From the NCBI GenBank assembly GCA_013695565.1, contig JACDAG010000220.1, positions 1-8,227 on the forward strand: a stretch of DNA of 8,227 nt, written 5' to 3'. Every line of letters starts with the position of its first letter. Within the stretch, counting starts at the first letter, position 1. The position numbers and the translations under genes are program-made. Shown piece after piece: positions 1 to 5,972 of this stretch. The stretch comes from Bradyrhizobium sp. (GTDB lineage Bacteria; Pseudomonadota; Alphaproteobacteria; Rhizobiales; Xanthobacteraceae). Under the pieces are notes generated by a model, which was not told where the DNA came from, did no database searches, and saw nothing but the letters and a program-made list of their open reading frames with translations.

Positions 1-248
1 GCATCGAGCCCGGTGTCGTCGAAGCAGGCGATAATGCCGGCGTCGGCGTCTGGCGCGTTCAGGAATGCCTGGATCAAGCCGGGCACGGCGAAGGCCTCGT
101 CGTAAAATCCCTCGATCGAGACCGGCCCCATCGATGACGTCACGTCGACAATCTCGGTACTGGCCGCCGCGACCGCGCGCGCGGCATCGCCGATGGTCTT
201 GGTCATGGATGCGGTCGTATTGGGATTGACGATGAGGATTTTGGCCAT
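1..248 (-). CDS. Asp/Glu/hydantoin racemase family protein, 3' part cut off by window edge
   Basis: Only the first 82 codons are present; the gene continues beyond position 1. The translation begins MAKILIVNPNTTASMT. The ILIVNPNT start is the signature opening of the Asp/Glu/hydantoin racemase family. Residues 75-82 read CFDDTGLD, matching the family's catalytic-cysteine segment (a Cys followed by an acidic loop and GLDA), so Cys75 is the probable first catalytic cysteine. The second cysteine would lie in the missing half. Family members racemise 5-substituted hydantoins, aspartate or glutamate without cofactor in the cytoplasm; allantoin racemase is a close relative. The exact substrate cannot be told here. 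The ATG lies 37 bases downstream of the preceding hydrolase gene on the same strand, so it may be the last visible gene of that transcript. Its ribosome binding site is weak (CAGG-like, about 4 bases from the start). Confidence 0.85.
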   Translation of the reverse strand, partial: MAKILIVNPNTTASMTKTIGDAARAVAAASTEIVDVTSSMGPVSIEGFYDEAFAVPGLIQAFLNAPDADAGIIACFDDTGLD

Positions 249-285
249 TGGGCCTGATTAGCATCAGCCCCCGCGACTGCCAACG

Positions 286-972
286 CTATCCTGCGCCGAT
301 CTTGCCGGCCCACGCCGCGAACGCATCCAGCACTTCGGTTATTACCTCGCGATCATTGCGGCCCGAGCGCGCCAGCACATGGAAGGAATGATCGGCCTCC
401 TTCACCAAGCGCAGCGTCGCCAGCTTACCCAACCCTTTGACCACGGGTTCGAGCAGGTTCAATTCCGCCAGCGCATCGCGCGTCCCCTGCAGGAACAGCA
501 TGGGGATAGCGACATCGGCGAGATGCCTGGCGCGATCGCTGGAGGGTTTTCCGGCCGGATGCAATGGGAAGGCAAAGAAGGCGAGCCCGCGAACGCCGGG
601 CAAGGCATCAAGCGCCTGCGCCTGCGACGTCATGCGACCACCGAACGATTTGCCGCCGGCGATCAACGGCAGCCCGGCGCAGCACCGCGCGGCTTCCGCC
701 ACCGCCGCCCGCACCGCGGCGTGCGCCACAACAGGCGCATCCGGCCGCTTGCTGCCCTTTTCCATGTAGGGAAATTGATAGCGCAGCGTCGCAATGCCGC
801 GGTCGGCGAGGCCCGCCGCAATCGTCTCCATCGACGCATGGGCCATGCCGGCCCCGGCGCCATGCGCAAAGACATAACACGCCCGCGCCTGCGGCGGCTT
901 CATCAGCAGCGCGGACACCGGCTCCGCGTTTTCGATTCTGATCTGCAATCGTTCTGCGTTCACGGCTTTCAT
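286..972 (-). CDS. Alpha/beta hydrolase, KANL3/TEX30 (dienelactone hydrolase-like) type
   Basis: This 228-residue cytoplasmic protein has the small alpha/beta-hydrolase layout with no signal peptide. The oxyanion region is FAHGAGAGM (35-43). The nucleophile elbow is GGKSFGG (106-112), with Ser109 as nucleophile. The acid is probably Asp166 in LQGTRDAL, and the base is His195 in ADHSFH (193-198). The HGAG, GKSFGGRM and DHSFH combination is characteristic of the bacterial KANL3/TEX30-like group, which has the size of dienelactone hydrolases but uses Ser. The natural substrate of these proteins is generally unknown; esterase-like activity is the family-level inference. I chose the ATG at 972. 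A TTG three codons upstream (981) also opens the frame, but neither has a strong ribosome binding site. The gene follows the GST gene by 82 bases and precedes the racemase by 37 bases, all in the same direction. Confidence 0.85.
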   Translation of the reverse strand: MKAVNAERLQIRIENAEPVSALLMKPPQARACYVFAHGAGAGMAHASMETIAAGLADRGIATLRYQFPYMEKGSKRPDAPVVAHAAVRAAVAEAARCCAGLPLIAGGKSFGGRMTSQAQALDALPGVRGLAFFAFPLHPAGKPSSDRARHLADVAIPMLFLQGTRDALAELNLLEPVVKGLGKLATLRLVKEADHSFHVLARSGRNDREVITEVLDAFAAWAGKIGAG

Positions 973-1054
973 TCGGCCCAACCGATTTCAATGGCTGGTG
1001 AACTATACCGCAAAGCGCCCGGCGGGCGCGACCCTGCCGGGCTGCCACGCGAGT

Positions 1055-1738
1055 TCAGGCCGCCGCGAGAAAATCCCGCTTCAGGCCCATCTGGTCGACG
1101 AACGGCTTCTCATCCGCCAGCGCGCGCTGCAACGCCGCATTTGCCAGGATGTCGCGGAGGTATTTTGCGAGCTTCGGATATTGGCCGCGGTCGATTTCAA
1201 AGCCGAGATACTGATAGACCACGAAGTTCGAGCTAACAGCGATATCGGCCAGCGTCATGGCGTCACCGACCAGATATTTGCCCGAGATCTGCTGTTCCAG
1301 ATAACCGAAGATCTTAGGCCGCATGCTGGTGAGAACGTTATCGACTACGGCCTTGTCGGTCGGGACGTTGTTGATGTTGGGGCCGACGACGGTCTGCACG
1401 AACAGGGGATGCACCAGGTGCCTGAAAATGGTACCGCCGGCATAGGCGTCGAACCACAACGCGCGGCCGAAGTCTTTGACATCAGCGGGCAGCACCGGCG
1501 ACGCCGGATGCTTCTTCTCGAGGTAGAGGCAGATCGCCGTCGAATCGGCCAGCGTGAAATCGCCGTCCTCCATGACGGGGATCAATCCGGTCGGGCTCAG
1601 CGTGCCCCAGTTCGCCGGCGGATTTCCGGGAATGACGGGGATTACCACCTCGAACCGGTAATCGATCTTTTTCAGGATCGCGGTGATGATGGCCTTGCGG
1701 GTATGAACCGAAAGCGGAACGCCGTGGATGGTCAGCAT
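1055..1738 (-). CDS. Glutathione S-transferase family protein
   Basis: This 227-residue protein has the standard two-domain GST length. Residues 1-76 form the thioredoxin-like domain: the opening strand MLTIHGVPLS, the cis-proline loop GLIPVMEDGD with Pro54, and the glutathione gamma-glutamyl contact ADSTA with Ser66-Thr67. Residues about 88-215 form the all-helical domain, including the N-capping box and hydrophobic staple MTLADIA (161-167, Thr162/Asp165) found in most GSTs. No cysteine sits at the position used by beta-class enzymes; Ser10 in GVPLSVHTRK is the candidate catalytic residue, which is inference. It probably conjugates or reduces electrophilic small molecules with glutathione in the cytoplasm, or may be a lyase-type GST. 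The frame is open for 122 codons further upstream, but AGGAG (1745-1749) 6 bases before ATG 1738 and the immediate start of the fold fix this start. It is 106 bases downstream of the MerR gene on the same strand. Confidence 0.9.
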   Translation of the reverse strand: MLTIHGVPLSVHTRKAIITAILKKIDYRFEVVIPVIPGNPPANWGTLSPTGLIPVMEDGDFTLADSTAICLYLEKKHPASPVLPADVKDFGRALWFDAYAGGTIFRHLVHPLFVQTVVGPNINNVPTDKAVVDNVLTSMRPKIFGYLEQQISGKYLVGDAMTLADIAVSSNFVVYQYLGFEIDRGQYPKLAKYLRDILANAALQRALADEKPFVDQMGLKRDFLAAA

Positions 1739-1744
1739 AATCAA

Positions 1745-1749
1745 CTCCT
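1745..1749 (-). promoter_or_regulatory. Shine-Dalgarno AGGAG deciding the GST start
   Basis: On the minus strand the sequence is CAGGAGTTGATTATG, an exact AGGAG 6 bases from the ATG at 1738. It rules out the much longer open frame that continues up to 2104 inside the MerR gene. Confidence 0.8.
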
Positions 1750-1793
1750 GTTGGTTGCCGCGGGCCGGAAATTCGGCGCAGCGGTTCGGCTTT

Positions 1794-1814
1794 CCGGAAC
1801 GCGGATGCGTCCGG
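1794..1814 (-). other. Intercistronic hairpin between the MerR and GST genes
   Basis: The segment can fold as an 8-base-pair stem (CCGGA + CGC pairing with GCG + TCCGG), with one bulged base and a GGAT loop. It lies in the 106-base gap between the MerR stop and the GST start. No T-run follows in the minus direction, so it is not a convincing terminator. It may be an mRNA-processing or partial-attenuation structure, or chance in GC-rich DNA. Confidence 0.35.
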
Positions 1815-1844
1815 ATTGGGTGGACTAGACAAAGCGATGCGGAA

Positions 1845-2681
1845 TTAGGCGGCTGGCCGGATCGGGAACTGGATTTCCACCAGCGCGCCCTCGAATCCCG
1901 GCGGACCGGTGATCGGCTCCAGGAACACTTCGCGGCACGGTCCCGCGATTTCGTAATGGTTGCTCTCGATCCAGGTGCCGACCGCACCGAACGCGGTGTG
2001 GCTTTCCAGATTGGTGCCGGGACGTACGAGGGTTGCCATCGCTTCCACCGCCGGGAGTTCGCTGGCCCGCAGTTGGTAGTCGCCCGAGAGGCGCACGCTG
2101 GCATTGGAAGGCCGCGTCAGCGAATAGCCGATCTCGAGCTCCAGCTTTTCGCCGTCGAGATCGTTGCGGGCAACCACGATAAGCTTGTCGCGTAGCGCCG
2201 GCCTGATCTGCCGCGCGCCGTCCTCGGCGACGAGGCGGACCATGCGGACCACCTCGTCCATATCGGCGCATGCGCAATACAGCGACAGCAGCGGCGTCGG
2301 CTCCACGGACTTGACGATGACGTCAAAGCCTTGCGTGCCGCCATGCCGGTCGATCTGCGCGATCCGGGATTCGATATGCCGCAACCGTGCCTCCTCGGCA
2401 CGCAACGAGCGTTCGACCTCCGCCCGCTTCAGGGTGAGCATGGCGCGCAGATCCGCTGCCGAAATGTCGTCCTTCAGCAGCGGGCCGATCTGCTCCAGCG
2501 ACAGGCCGAGTTCCTTCAGCGCCAGGATGCTGTTTAGCCGCGGCAATTGCCGGATGCTGTAATAGCGATATCCGGTCTGGGCATCGATATGGCCCGGCCG
2601 CAGCAGGCCGAGCTGGTCGTAGAACCGCAACTGCCGGCCCGAGACCTGCGCGATCTGCGCGAATTCACCGATCCGAAACAT
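1845..2681 (-). CDS. MerR family transcriptional regulator with GyrI-like effector-binding domain
   Basis: This 278-residue protein has the two-domain architecture of the BmrR/TipA-type MerR branch. Residues 1-70 are the winged helix-turn-helix: FRIGEFAQIAQVSGRQLRFY, then DQLGLLRP and the wing GYRYYS (37-42). Residues about 76-112 form a charged dimerisation helix (LKRAEVERSL...RHIESRIAQI). Residues about 118-276 are a GyrI-like ligand-binding domain ending in EVFLEPI...EIQFPI. There is no metal-binding cysteine pair, so it should sense an organic ligand rather than a metal. MerR proteins act as dimers and untwist promoters with 19-20-base spacers; such a promoter is visible at 3658-3689, upstream of the adjacent hydrolase gene. 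The start at 2681 has GGAGAG (2687-2692) 5 bases upstream. It follows the hydrolase by 38 bases and is therefore probably co-transcribed with it and autoregulated (inference). Confidence 0.93.
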   Translation of the reverse strand: MFRIGEFAQIAQVSGRQLRFYDQLGLLRPGHIDAQTGYRYYSIRQLPRLNSILALKELGLSLEQIGPLLKDDISAADLRAMLTLKRAEVERSLRAEEARLRHIESRIAQIDRHGGTQGFDVIVKSVEPTPLLSLYCACADMDEVVRMVRLVAEDGARQIRPALRDKLIVVARNDLDGEKLELEIGYSLTRPSNASVRLSGDYQLRASELPAVEAMATLVRPGTNLESHTAFGAVGTWIESNHYEIAGPCREVFLEPITGPPGFEGALVEIQFPIRPAA

Positions 2682-2719
2682 CAGAACTCTCCAATTTCGA
2701 TCGTTTCCTCAGGTGTTGC

Positions 2720-3628
2720 TCAGCTTGCGAGGAAGGCCTGCAGATCGCGCGTCACGCGATCGCAGGTCAGAACGATACCGTGCGAGGCGTCAGCGTATTC
2801 GATCAGCTTCGCCTGCGCGATGCCCGCGGCCGTCGCCTTTGCGAGCGCTAACGGCACCGGAATATCGGCCGTGCCGTGCAGGACCAGCGTCGGCACCTTC
2901 ACCGCGCCAAGTTCGCCACGAAAATCAGTCCTGGCGAAAGCATCGACGCAGGCCGTTGTGGCCGCAGGGCTTGCCAGCATCGCCATCGCGAGTGTCTGAT
3001 TGATCATGTCAGGCGTCACCGGATTGCTCGCCGGCCGTTTGCTGTCGAGGAATACGTCCTTGAGCAGACCGCCGAGATAGGCCTTCCGATCCCCCTGCAC
3101 GCCCTGCTTGATACCGTCGAATACCCCGCCGTCGATCCCGATCGGATTGTCCTCGGCCTTCAACAGATAATAGGCGGCGGCGCCGACAAGGCCGGCCTTT
3201 ACGACGTTGCGGCCGTTGTGCCGGGAGAAATAACGCACCACTTCGCCGCCACCCATGGAGTAGCCGACCAGCATCGCGTCGCGCACGCCGGTCTGCGCGA
3301 TCACTTCGGCGAGATCGTCGGCGAAGCTGTCAAAATCATATCCGACGGCGGGTTGCCCGGAACGGCCGAAGCCGCGGCGATCATAGGTGACGACGCGGTA
3401 GCCGGCTTTCGCAAGCTGGGCAGCCTGATAATCCCAGACATCGGCATGGAGCGGCCACGCATGGGTCATCACCACGGCGCGGCCGCTGCCGCCGGTGTCC
3501 TTGACGAAAAATTCGGTGCCGTCTTTGGCCTTGATTTTGGCGGTACGGCCCTGGCCAAAGGCGAGGCGCGGCAGGACGGCGGCGGTGGATGCGGCGGCGG
3601 CACCCAGGAAGATGCGACGGGTGATCAT
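2720..3628 (-). CDS. Tat-exported alpha/beta hydrolase, non-haem chloroperoxidase-like
   Basis: This protein has 302 residues. The N-terminus MITRRIFLGAAAASTAAVLP contains a twin-arginine motif (TRRIFLG, 3-9) followed by a short Ala-rich hydrophobic stretch. A likely cleavage site follows AFG (23-25), so the protein should act in the periplasm. The remainder is a classical alpha/beta hydrolase: oxyanion segment THAWPL (55-60), YDRRGFGRSGQP (82-93), nucleophile elbow GYSMGGGE with Ser124, acid Asp255 in HGTADIPVP, and base His283 in ADASHGI. The RRGFGRS and GYSMGGGE signatures are those of cofactor-free haloperoxidases and aryl esterases. Such enzymes are usually esterases in vivo, with perhydrolysis as a side activity; the substrate is unknown. 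GAGGAG (3637-3642) lies 8 bases before the ATG. It is the first gene after a MerR-type promoter and is divergent from the di-haem cytochrome gene. Confidence 0.92.
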   Translation of the reverse strand: MITRRIFLGAAAASTAAVLPRLAFGQGRTAKIKAKDGTEFFVKDTGGSGRAVVMTHAWPLHADVWDYQAAQLAKAGYRVVTYDRRGFGRSGQPAVGYDFDSFADDLAEVIAQTGVRDAMLVGYSMGGGEVVRYFSRHNGRNVVKAGLVGAAAYYLLKAEDNPIGIDGGVFDGIKQGVQGDRKAYLGGLLKDVFLDSKRPASNPVTPDMINQTLAMAMLASPAATTACVDAFARTDFRGELGAVKVPTLVLHGTADIPVPLALAKATAAGIAQAKLIEYADASHGIVLTCDRVTRDLQAFLAS

Positions 3629-3657
3629 GGCTTGGTCTCCTCTGTTGCGAGGAGCGC

Positions 3658-3689
3658 GTTATGCGGGTTTGACGCAACGTCAAAGTCAA
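3658..3689 (-). promoter_or_regulatory. MerR-type promoter with 20-base spacer for the hydrolase-MerR operon
   Basis: Reading the minus strand, a -35 TTGACT (3689-3684, 5 of 6 to consensus) is followed by a 20-base spacer and a -10 CATAAC (3663-3658, 4 of 6). An unusually long 19-20-base spacer is the hallmark of MerR-activated promoters, and the spacer is filled by a perfect inverted repeat. Transcription would start about 3651, leaving a leader of roughly 22 bases with a well-placed Shine-Dalgarno before the ATG at 3628. A MerR gene is the second gene downstream. The assignment is by eye; no scoring was done. Confidence 0.6.
3668..3684. promoter_or_regulatory. Candidate MerR operator, perfect inverted repeat TTTGACG-N3-CGTCAAA
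   Basis: The 17-base element has two perfectly complementary 7-base arms with a 3-base centre (CAA on the plus strand). It sits between the proposed -35 and -10, exactly where a MerR dimer binds. It is the strongest dyad in the divergent intergenic region. It is assigned to the regulator at 1845-2681 by proximity. Confidence 0.6.
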
Positions 3690-3690
3690 G

Positions 3691-3716
3691 CGGGATTTCC
3701 CGAAAAATTATCCCGA
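3691..3716. promoter_or_regulatory. TCCCG/CGGGA repeat cluster upstream of the MerR-type promoter
   Basis: CGGGA-TT-TCCCG (3691-3702) is a perfect short palindrome. TCCCGA recurs at 3698-3703 and 3711-3716, 13 bases apart on the same strand. The cluster lies just upstream of the proposed minus-strand -35 and within the shared divergent region, so it could be a second regulator site. No regulator is known for it, and chance is possible. Confidence 0.3.
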
Positions 3717-3720
3717 TTTG

Positions 3721-3760
3721 TGAAGCGGGCGTCATGCCATCCACTGGCAAGCATGCTTCA
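3721..3760. promoter_or_regulatory. Imperfect dyad in the divergent intergenic region
   Basis: TGAAGC (3721-3726) and GCTTCA (3755-3760) are perfect complementary arms. They enclose a further TGCC...GGCA pair, while the rest of the alignment is mismatched. The element lies upstream of the di-haem cytochrome promoter region. A regulator-binding role is possible but unproven. Confidence 0.2.
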
Positions 3761-3779
3761 ACCCGAATCACGCGATTTA

Positions 3780-3806
3780 TGGACAGTGGTATGACGCTAC
3801 TATAAG
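3780..3806 (+). promoter_or_regulatory. Weak candidate promoter for the di-haem cytochrome gene
   Basis: TGGACA (3780-3785, 5 of 6 to the -35 consensus) is followed by TATAAG (3801-3806, 5 of 6 to the -10 consensus). The spacer is only 15 bases, which is short for sigma-70-type promoters. The surrounding DNA is the most AT-rich of the intergenic region. It would give a leader of about 95 bases before the ATG at 3910. Confidence 0.3.
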
Positions 3807-3909
3807 GTAGATTCATATTTCAGCACACGCCGAGGGTGATTTGCTGTCCCGGTGTTTTCGGTCAGGCGGTATTGCGCGCAACCGGCGCAGTTTCGAGAAG
3901 GGGCAAGCC

Positions 3910-5808
3910 ATGCGGGGCAAAACGATTGCAAAAATTGTTGTCGCGGCGCTGGTCATTGGTGGCATCTACGCCGTCAAGGATGACATCGCCAAGCTCTGGG
4001 AAGATCTGCACGTCAGGATCGCCGAGTATCCGCAGCCGAAGAAGTCCGTTTGGCTCGAGCAGAATGTGAGCAAGGAAAGGCTCGAGTGGTTCTATCACGC
4101 CGACCAGGGCACGCGGACCTTCGGCGTTCCCTATGAGTGGTTCATCGCGTTGGAACAGCCGACGATTCCATGGCTGATCTTCACCAACCCCGGCGCTTTC
4201 CGCGATCAGACCTATCTCGATCGCTACGGTTTCATCCCGGGTACGACGCCGATCGCCGACAAGATCGTGCTTCCGATCGGCTTCGCGCGAGGCGGCTCGA
4301 TGCTGGATCCGTCCGGCGCGCCCTGGCGTAACCCGACCAGCAAACAGGACATGCGAGGCATCGGCCTGACCTGTGCGGCCTGTCACACCGGACGATTCAC
4401 CTACAAGGACACTGCGGTCATCATCGACGGCGGACCGGCGCTGACCGATCTCTTCAAGCTGAAGAAGGGAATTGGCGTGGCAGTGCTCTATGCGCGGCTG
4501 CTCCCCGGCCGCTTCGGCCGGTTCGCCAACAACGTCCTCGGGGAAAACGCGACGGACGAAGATCGCGATATGCTGAAACAGCAGATGGACCAGGTCCTGA
4601 AGCAGTTGAAAACCGTCAAGAACCTCGAGGAAGCCGTTGCTGGCCGCAGCATTCTGGAAGGCTATGGACGGCTCGACGCGCTCAACCGGATCGGCAATCA
4701 GGTCTTTTCACTGGACCTGAAGAAGCCGGAAAACTATGAAGGCTCTTCGGCGCCGGTGCATTATCCCCGCATCTGGAACACACCGTGGTTCGACTGGGTC
4801 CAGTATAACGGCTCCATCATGCAGCCGATGGTACGCAATGCCGGCGAATCGCTTGGCGTTTCGGCGGAACTCAACCTGACCGATCCATCGAAGGGCTTGT
4901 TCAAATCGAGCGCCAATATCGACAGCCTCCACGAGATGGAGCAAATGATCGCCGGCGAAGCGCCGAGCGCAGCAAAGGGCTTTGGCGGCCTGGCTTCGCC
5001 GAGATGGCCCGAAGACATCCTGCCCAAGATCAACTGGACGCTCGCCGGCGACGGCGCCAAGCTCTACAAAGAACATTGTCAGGAATGTCATCGGCCGCCG
5101 GTGTCGAAGTTCGAGCCGCCTGTTGCAGGTCAGCCGCGCCCGCCCGCCACGGCCAATCCCGACTACTTCAACTTCGATGACAAGGACGAGTGGCGAACCA
5201 ACGAGGCCGGTCAACAGGTTCGCATCATCGAAAACATCCCGATCGAGCATATTGGCACCGACGCCGCCCAGGCGACGGACATGATGAACCGGACGGTTGC
5301 GCTTCCCGATAACCTCGGAATCAAGGACACGGCATTCGCACTCGCACTCAAGGACGTGGTCGAGAAGACTGTCAATTATATCTACGACCGGAAGGACCCG
5401 CCGTGGAACGATTGGAAGCGCGCCAACTTCAACGGCAACATGCCCAATATCGTTCGCGGGGAACTCGCCTACAAGGTTCGCCCGCTCAACGGCGTCTGGG
5501 CGACGCCGCCCTATCTCCATAACGGTTCGGTGCCCACCATCGATGCACTGATTGGCCCGCCCGACAAAAGGCCAAAGGAATTCTATCTCGGGCATCGCGA
5601 ATACGATCCGGAGAAACTCGGTTACAAATCCGATCCGTTTCCCAACGGCTTCAAACTCGACACCTCGATTCGCGGCAACGGGAATACCGGACACGAGTTC
5701 AGCAAGAAGTACATCAAGGGCAAAAAGCACCAGGAGAAGGGCGTGATCGGACCAGAGTTGTCCGACCCCGATCGCAAGGCGATCCTCGAATACCTCAAGA
5801 CGCTCTGA
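3910..5808 (+). CDS. Di-haem c-type cytochrome, RoxA-like / cytochrome c peroxidase superfamily
   Basis: This protein has 632 residues. An N-terminal basic stretch (MRGKTIAK) and a hydrophobic segment (about 9-21) make it an anchored or exported protein facing the periplasm, where c-haem is attached. It has two haem-c sites: CAACH (155-159) and CQECH (390-394), 235 residues apart. The C-terminal half carries LNGVWATPPYLHNGSVPT (526-543), a block shared by rubber oxygenase RoxA/RoxB and their uncharacterised relatives. GHEF (594-597) supplies His595 as a candidate distal ligand for the second haem. Around the first haem pocket is PRIWNTPWFDWVQYNGS (286-302). Relatives are annotated as di-haem cytochrome c peroxidases; RoxA cleaves polyisoprene with oxygen. 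Its length fits RoxA-like proteins better than small bacterial peroxidases. The frame opens further upstream, but ATG 3910 has GAGAAGGGG (3895-3903) 6 bases before it. The true reaction is unknown. Confidence 0.9.
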   Translation: MRGKTIAKIVVAALVIGGIYAVKDDIAKLWEDLHVRIAEYPQPKKSVWLEQNVSKERLEWFYHADQGTRTFGVPYEWFIALEQPTIPWLIFTNPGAFRDQTYLDRYGFIPGTTPIADKIVLPIGFARGGSMLDPSGAPWRNPTSKQDMRGIGLTCAACHTGRFTYKDTAVIIDGGPALTDLFKLKKGIGVAVLYARLLPGRFGRFANNVLGENATDEDRDMLKQQMDQVLKQLKTVKNLEEAVAGRSILEGYGRLDALNRIGNQVFSLDLKKPENYEGSSAPVHYPRIWNTPWFDWVQYNGSIMQPMVRNAGESLGVSAELNLTDPSKGLFKSSANIDSLHEMEQMIAGEAPSAAKGFGGLASPRWPEDILPKINWTLAGDGAKLYKEHCQECHRPPVSKFEPPVAGQPRPPATANPDYFNFDDKDEWRTNEAGQQVRIIENIPIEHIGTDAAQATDMMNRTVALPDNLGIKDTAFALALKDVVEKTVNYIYDRKDPPWNDWKRANFNGNMPNIVRGELAYKVRPLNGVWATPPYLHNGSVPTIDALIGPPDKRPKEFYLGHREYDPEKLGYKSDPFPNGFKLDTSIRGNGNTGHEFSKKYIKGKKHQEKGVIGPELSDPDRKAILEYLKTL

Positions 5809-5819
5809 GACACGATGCC

Positions 5820-5847
5820 GCGCGGGCCGGGCCAAGCCCGGCCGCGC
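5820..5847 (+). terminator. GC-rich hairpin after the di-haem cytochrome gene
   Basis: A stem of GCGCG plus GCCGGGC pairs with GCCCGGC plus CGCGC around a CAA loop, with a single bulged G. It starts 11 bases after the stop codon. The stem is very stable, but no T-run follows, so it is a weak intrinsic terminator at best. It may protect the 3' end or reduce read-through into the monooxygenase gene. Confidence 0.45.
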
Positions 5848-5906
5848 TGCAACACAAATCCGCCGACAGAAGCGAGCGCACGCAACCCGCCCATGCTGTG
5901 GCGCGA

Positions 5907-5935
5907 TTGACGATTCCTGCGCTTTGGTCTGATGT
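5907..5935 (+). promoter_or_regulatory. Weak candidate promoter for the monooxygenase gene
   Basis: TTGACG (5907-5912, 5 of 6 to the -35 consensus) is followed after 17 bases by TGATGT (5930-5935), a poor -10. If used, it lies downstream of the upstream GTG at 5898 and would support the ATG at 5973 as the real start. Confidence 0.25.
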
Positions 5936-5972
5936 AGGCGCAGCTTTCGTCTTCATTGGGACCAACGCTGCC

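Noticed and set aside
379..1236. 285-codon plus-strand open frame spanning the hydrolase-GST gap
   Set aside because: It is antisense to two real genes, with Arg/Pro-rich composition typical of a shadow frame.
1739..2104. N-terminal extension of the GST frame up to 2104
   Set aside because: It overlaps the effector domain of the MerR gene out of frame, adds Arg/Ser-rich sequence unrelated to GSTs, and is contradicted by the AGGAG at 1745-1749.
2876..3805. 309-codon plus-strand open frame
   Set aside because: It is antisense to the Tat-exported hydrolase with its intact catalytic triad, and has no ribosome binding site or domain.
3625..3816. 63-codon minus-strand frame in the divergent intergenic region
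   Set aside because: It covers the proposed promoter and operator, overlaps the hydrolase start, and has no convincing ribosome binding site or similarity.
4708..5835. 375-codon minus-strand open frame
   Set aside because: It is antisense to the di-haem cytochrome, which has both haem motifs and conserved family blocks; the antisense product shows no family signature.
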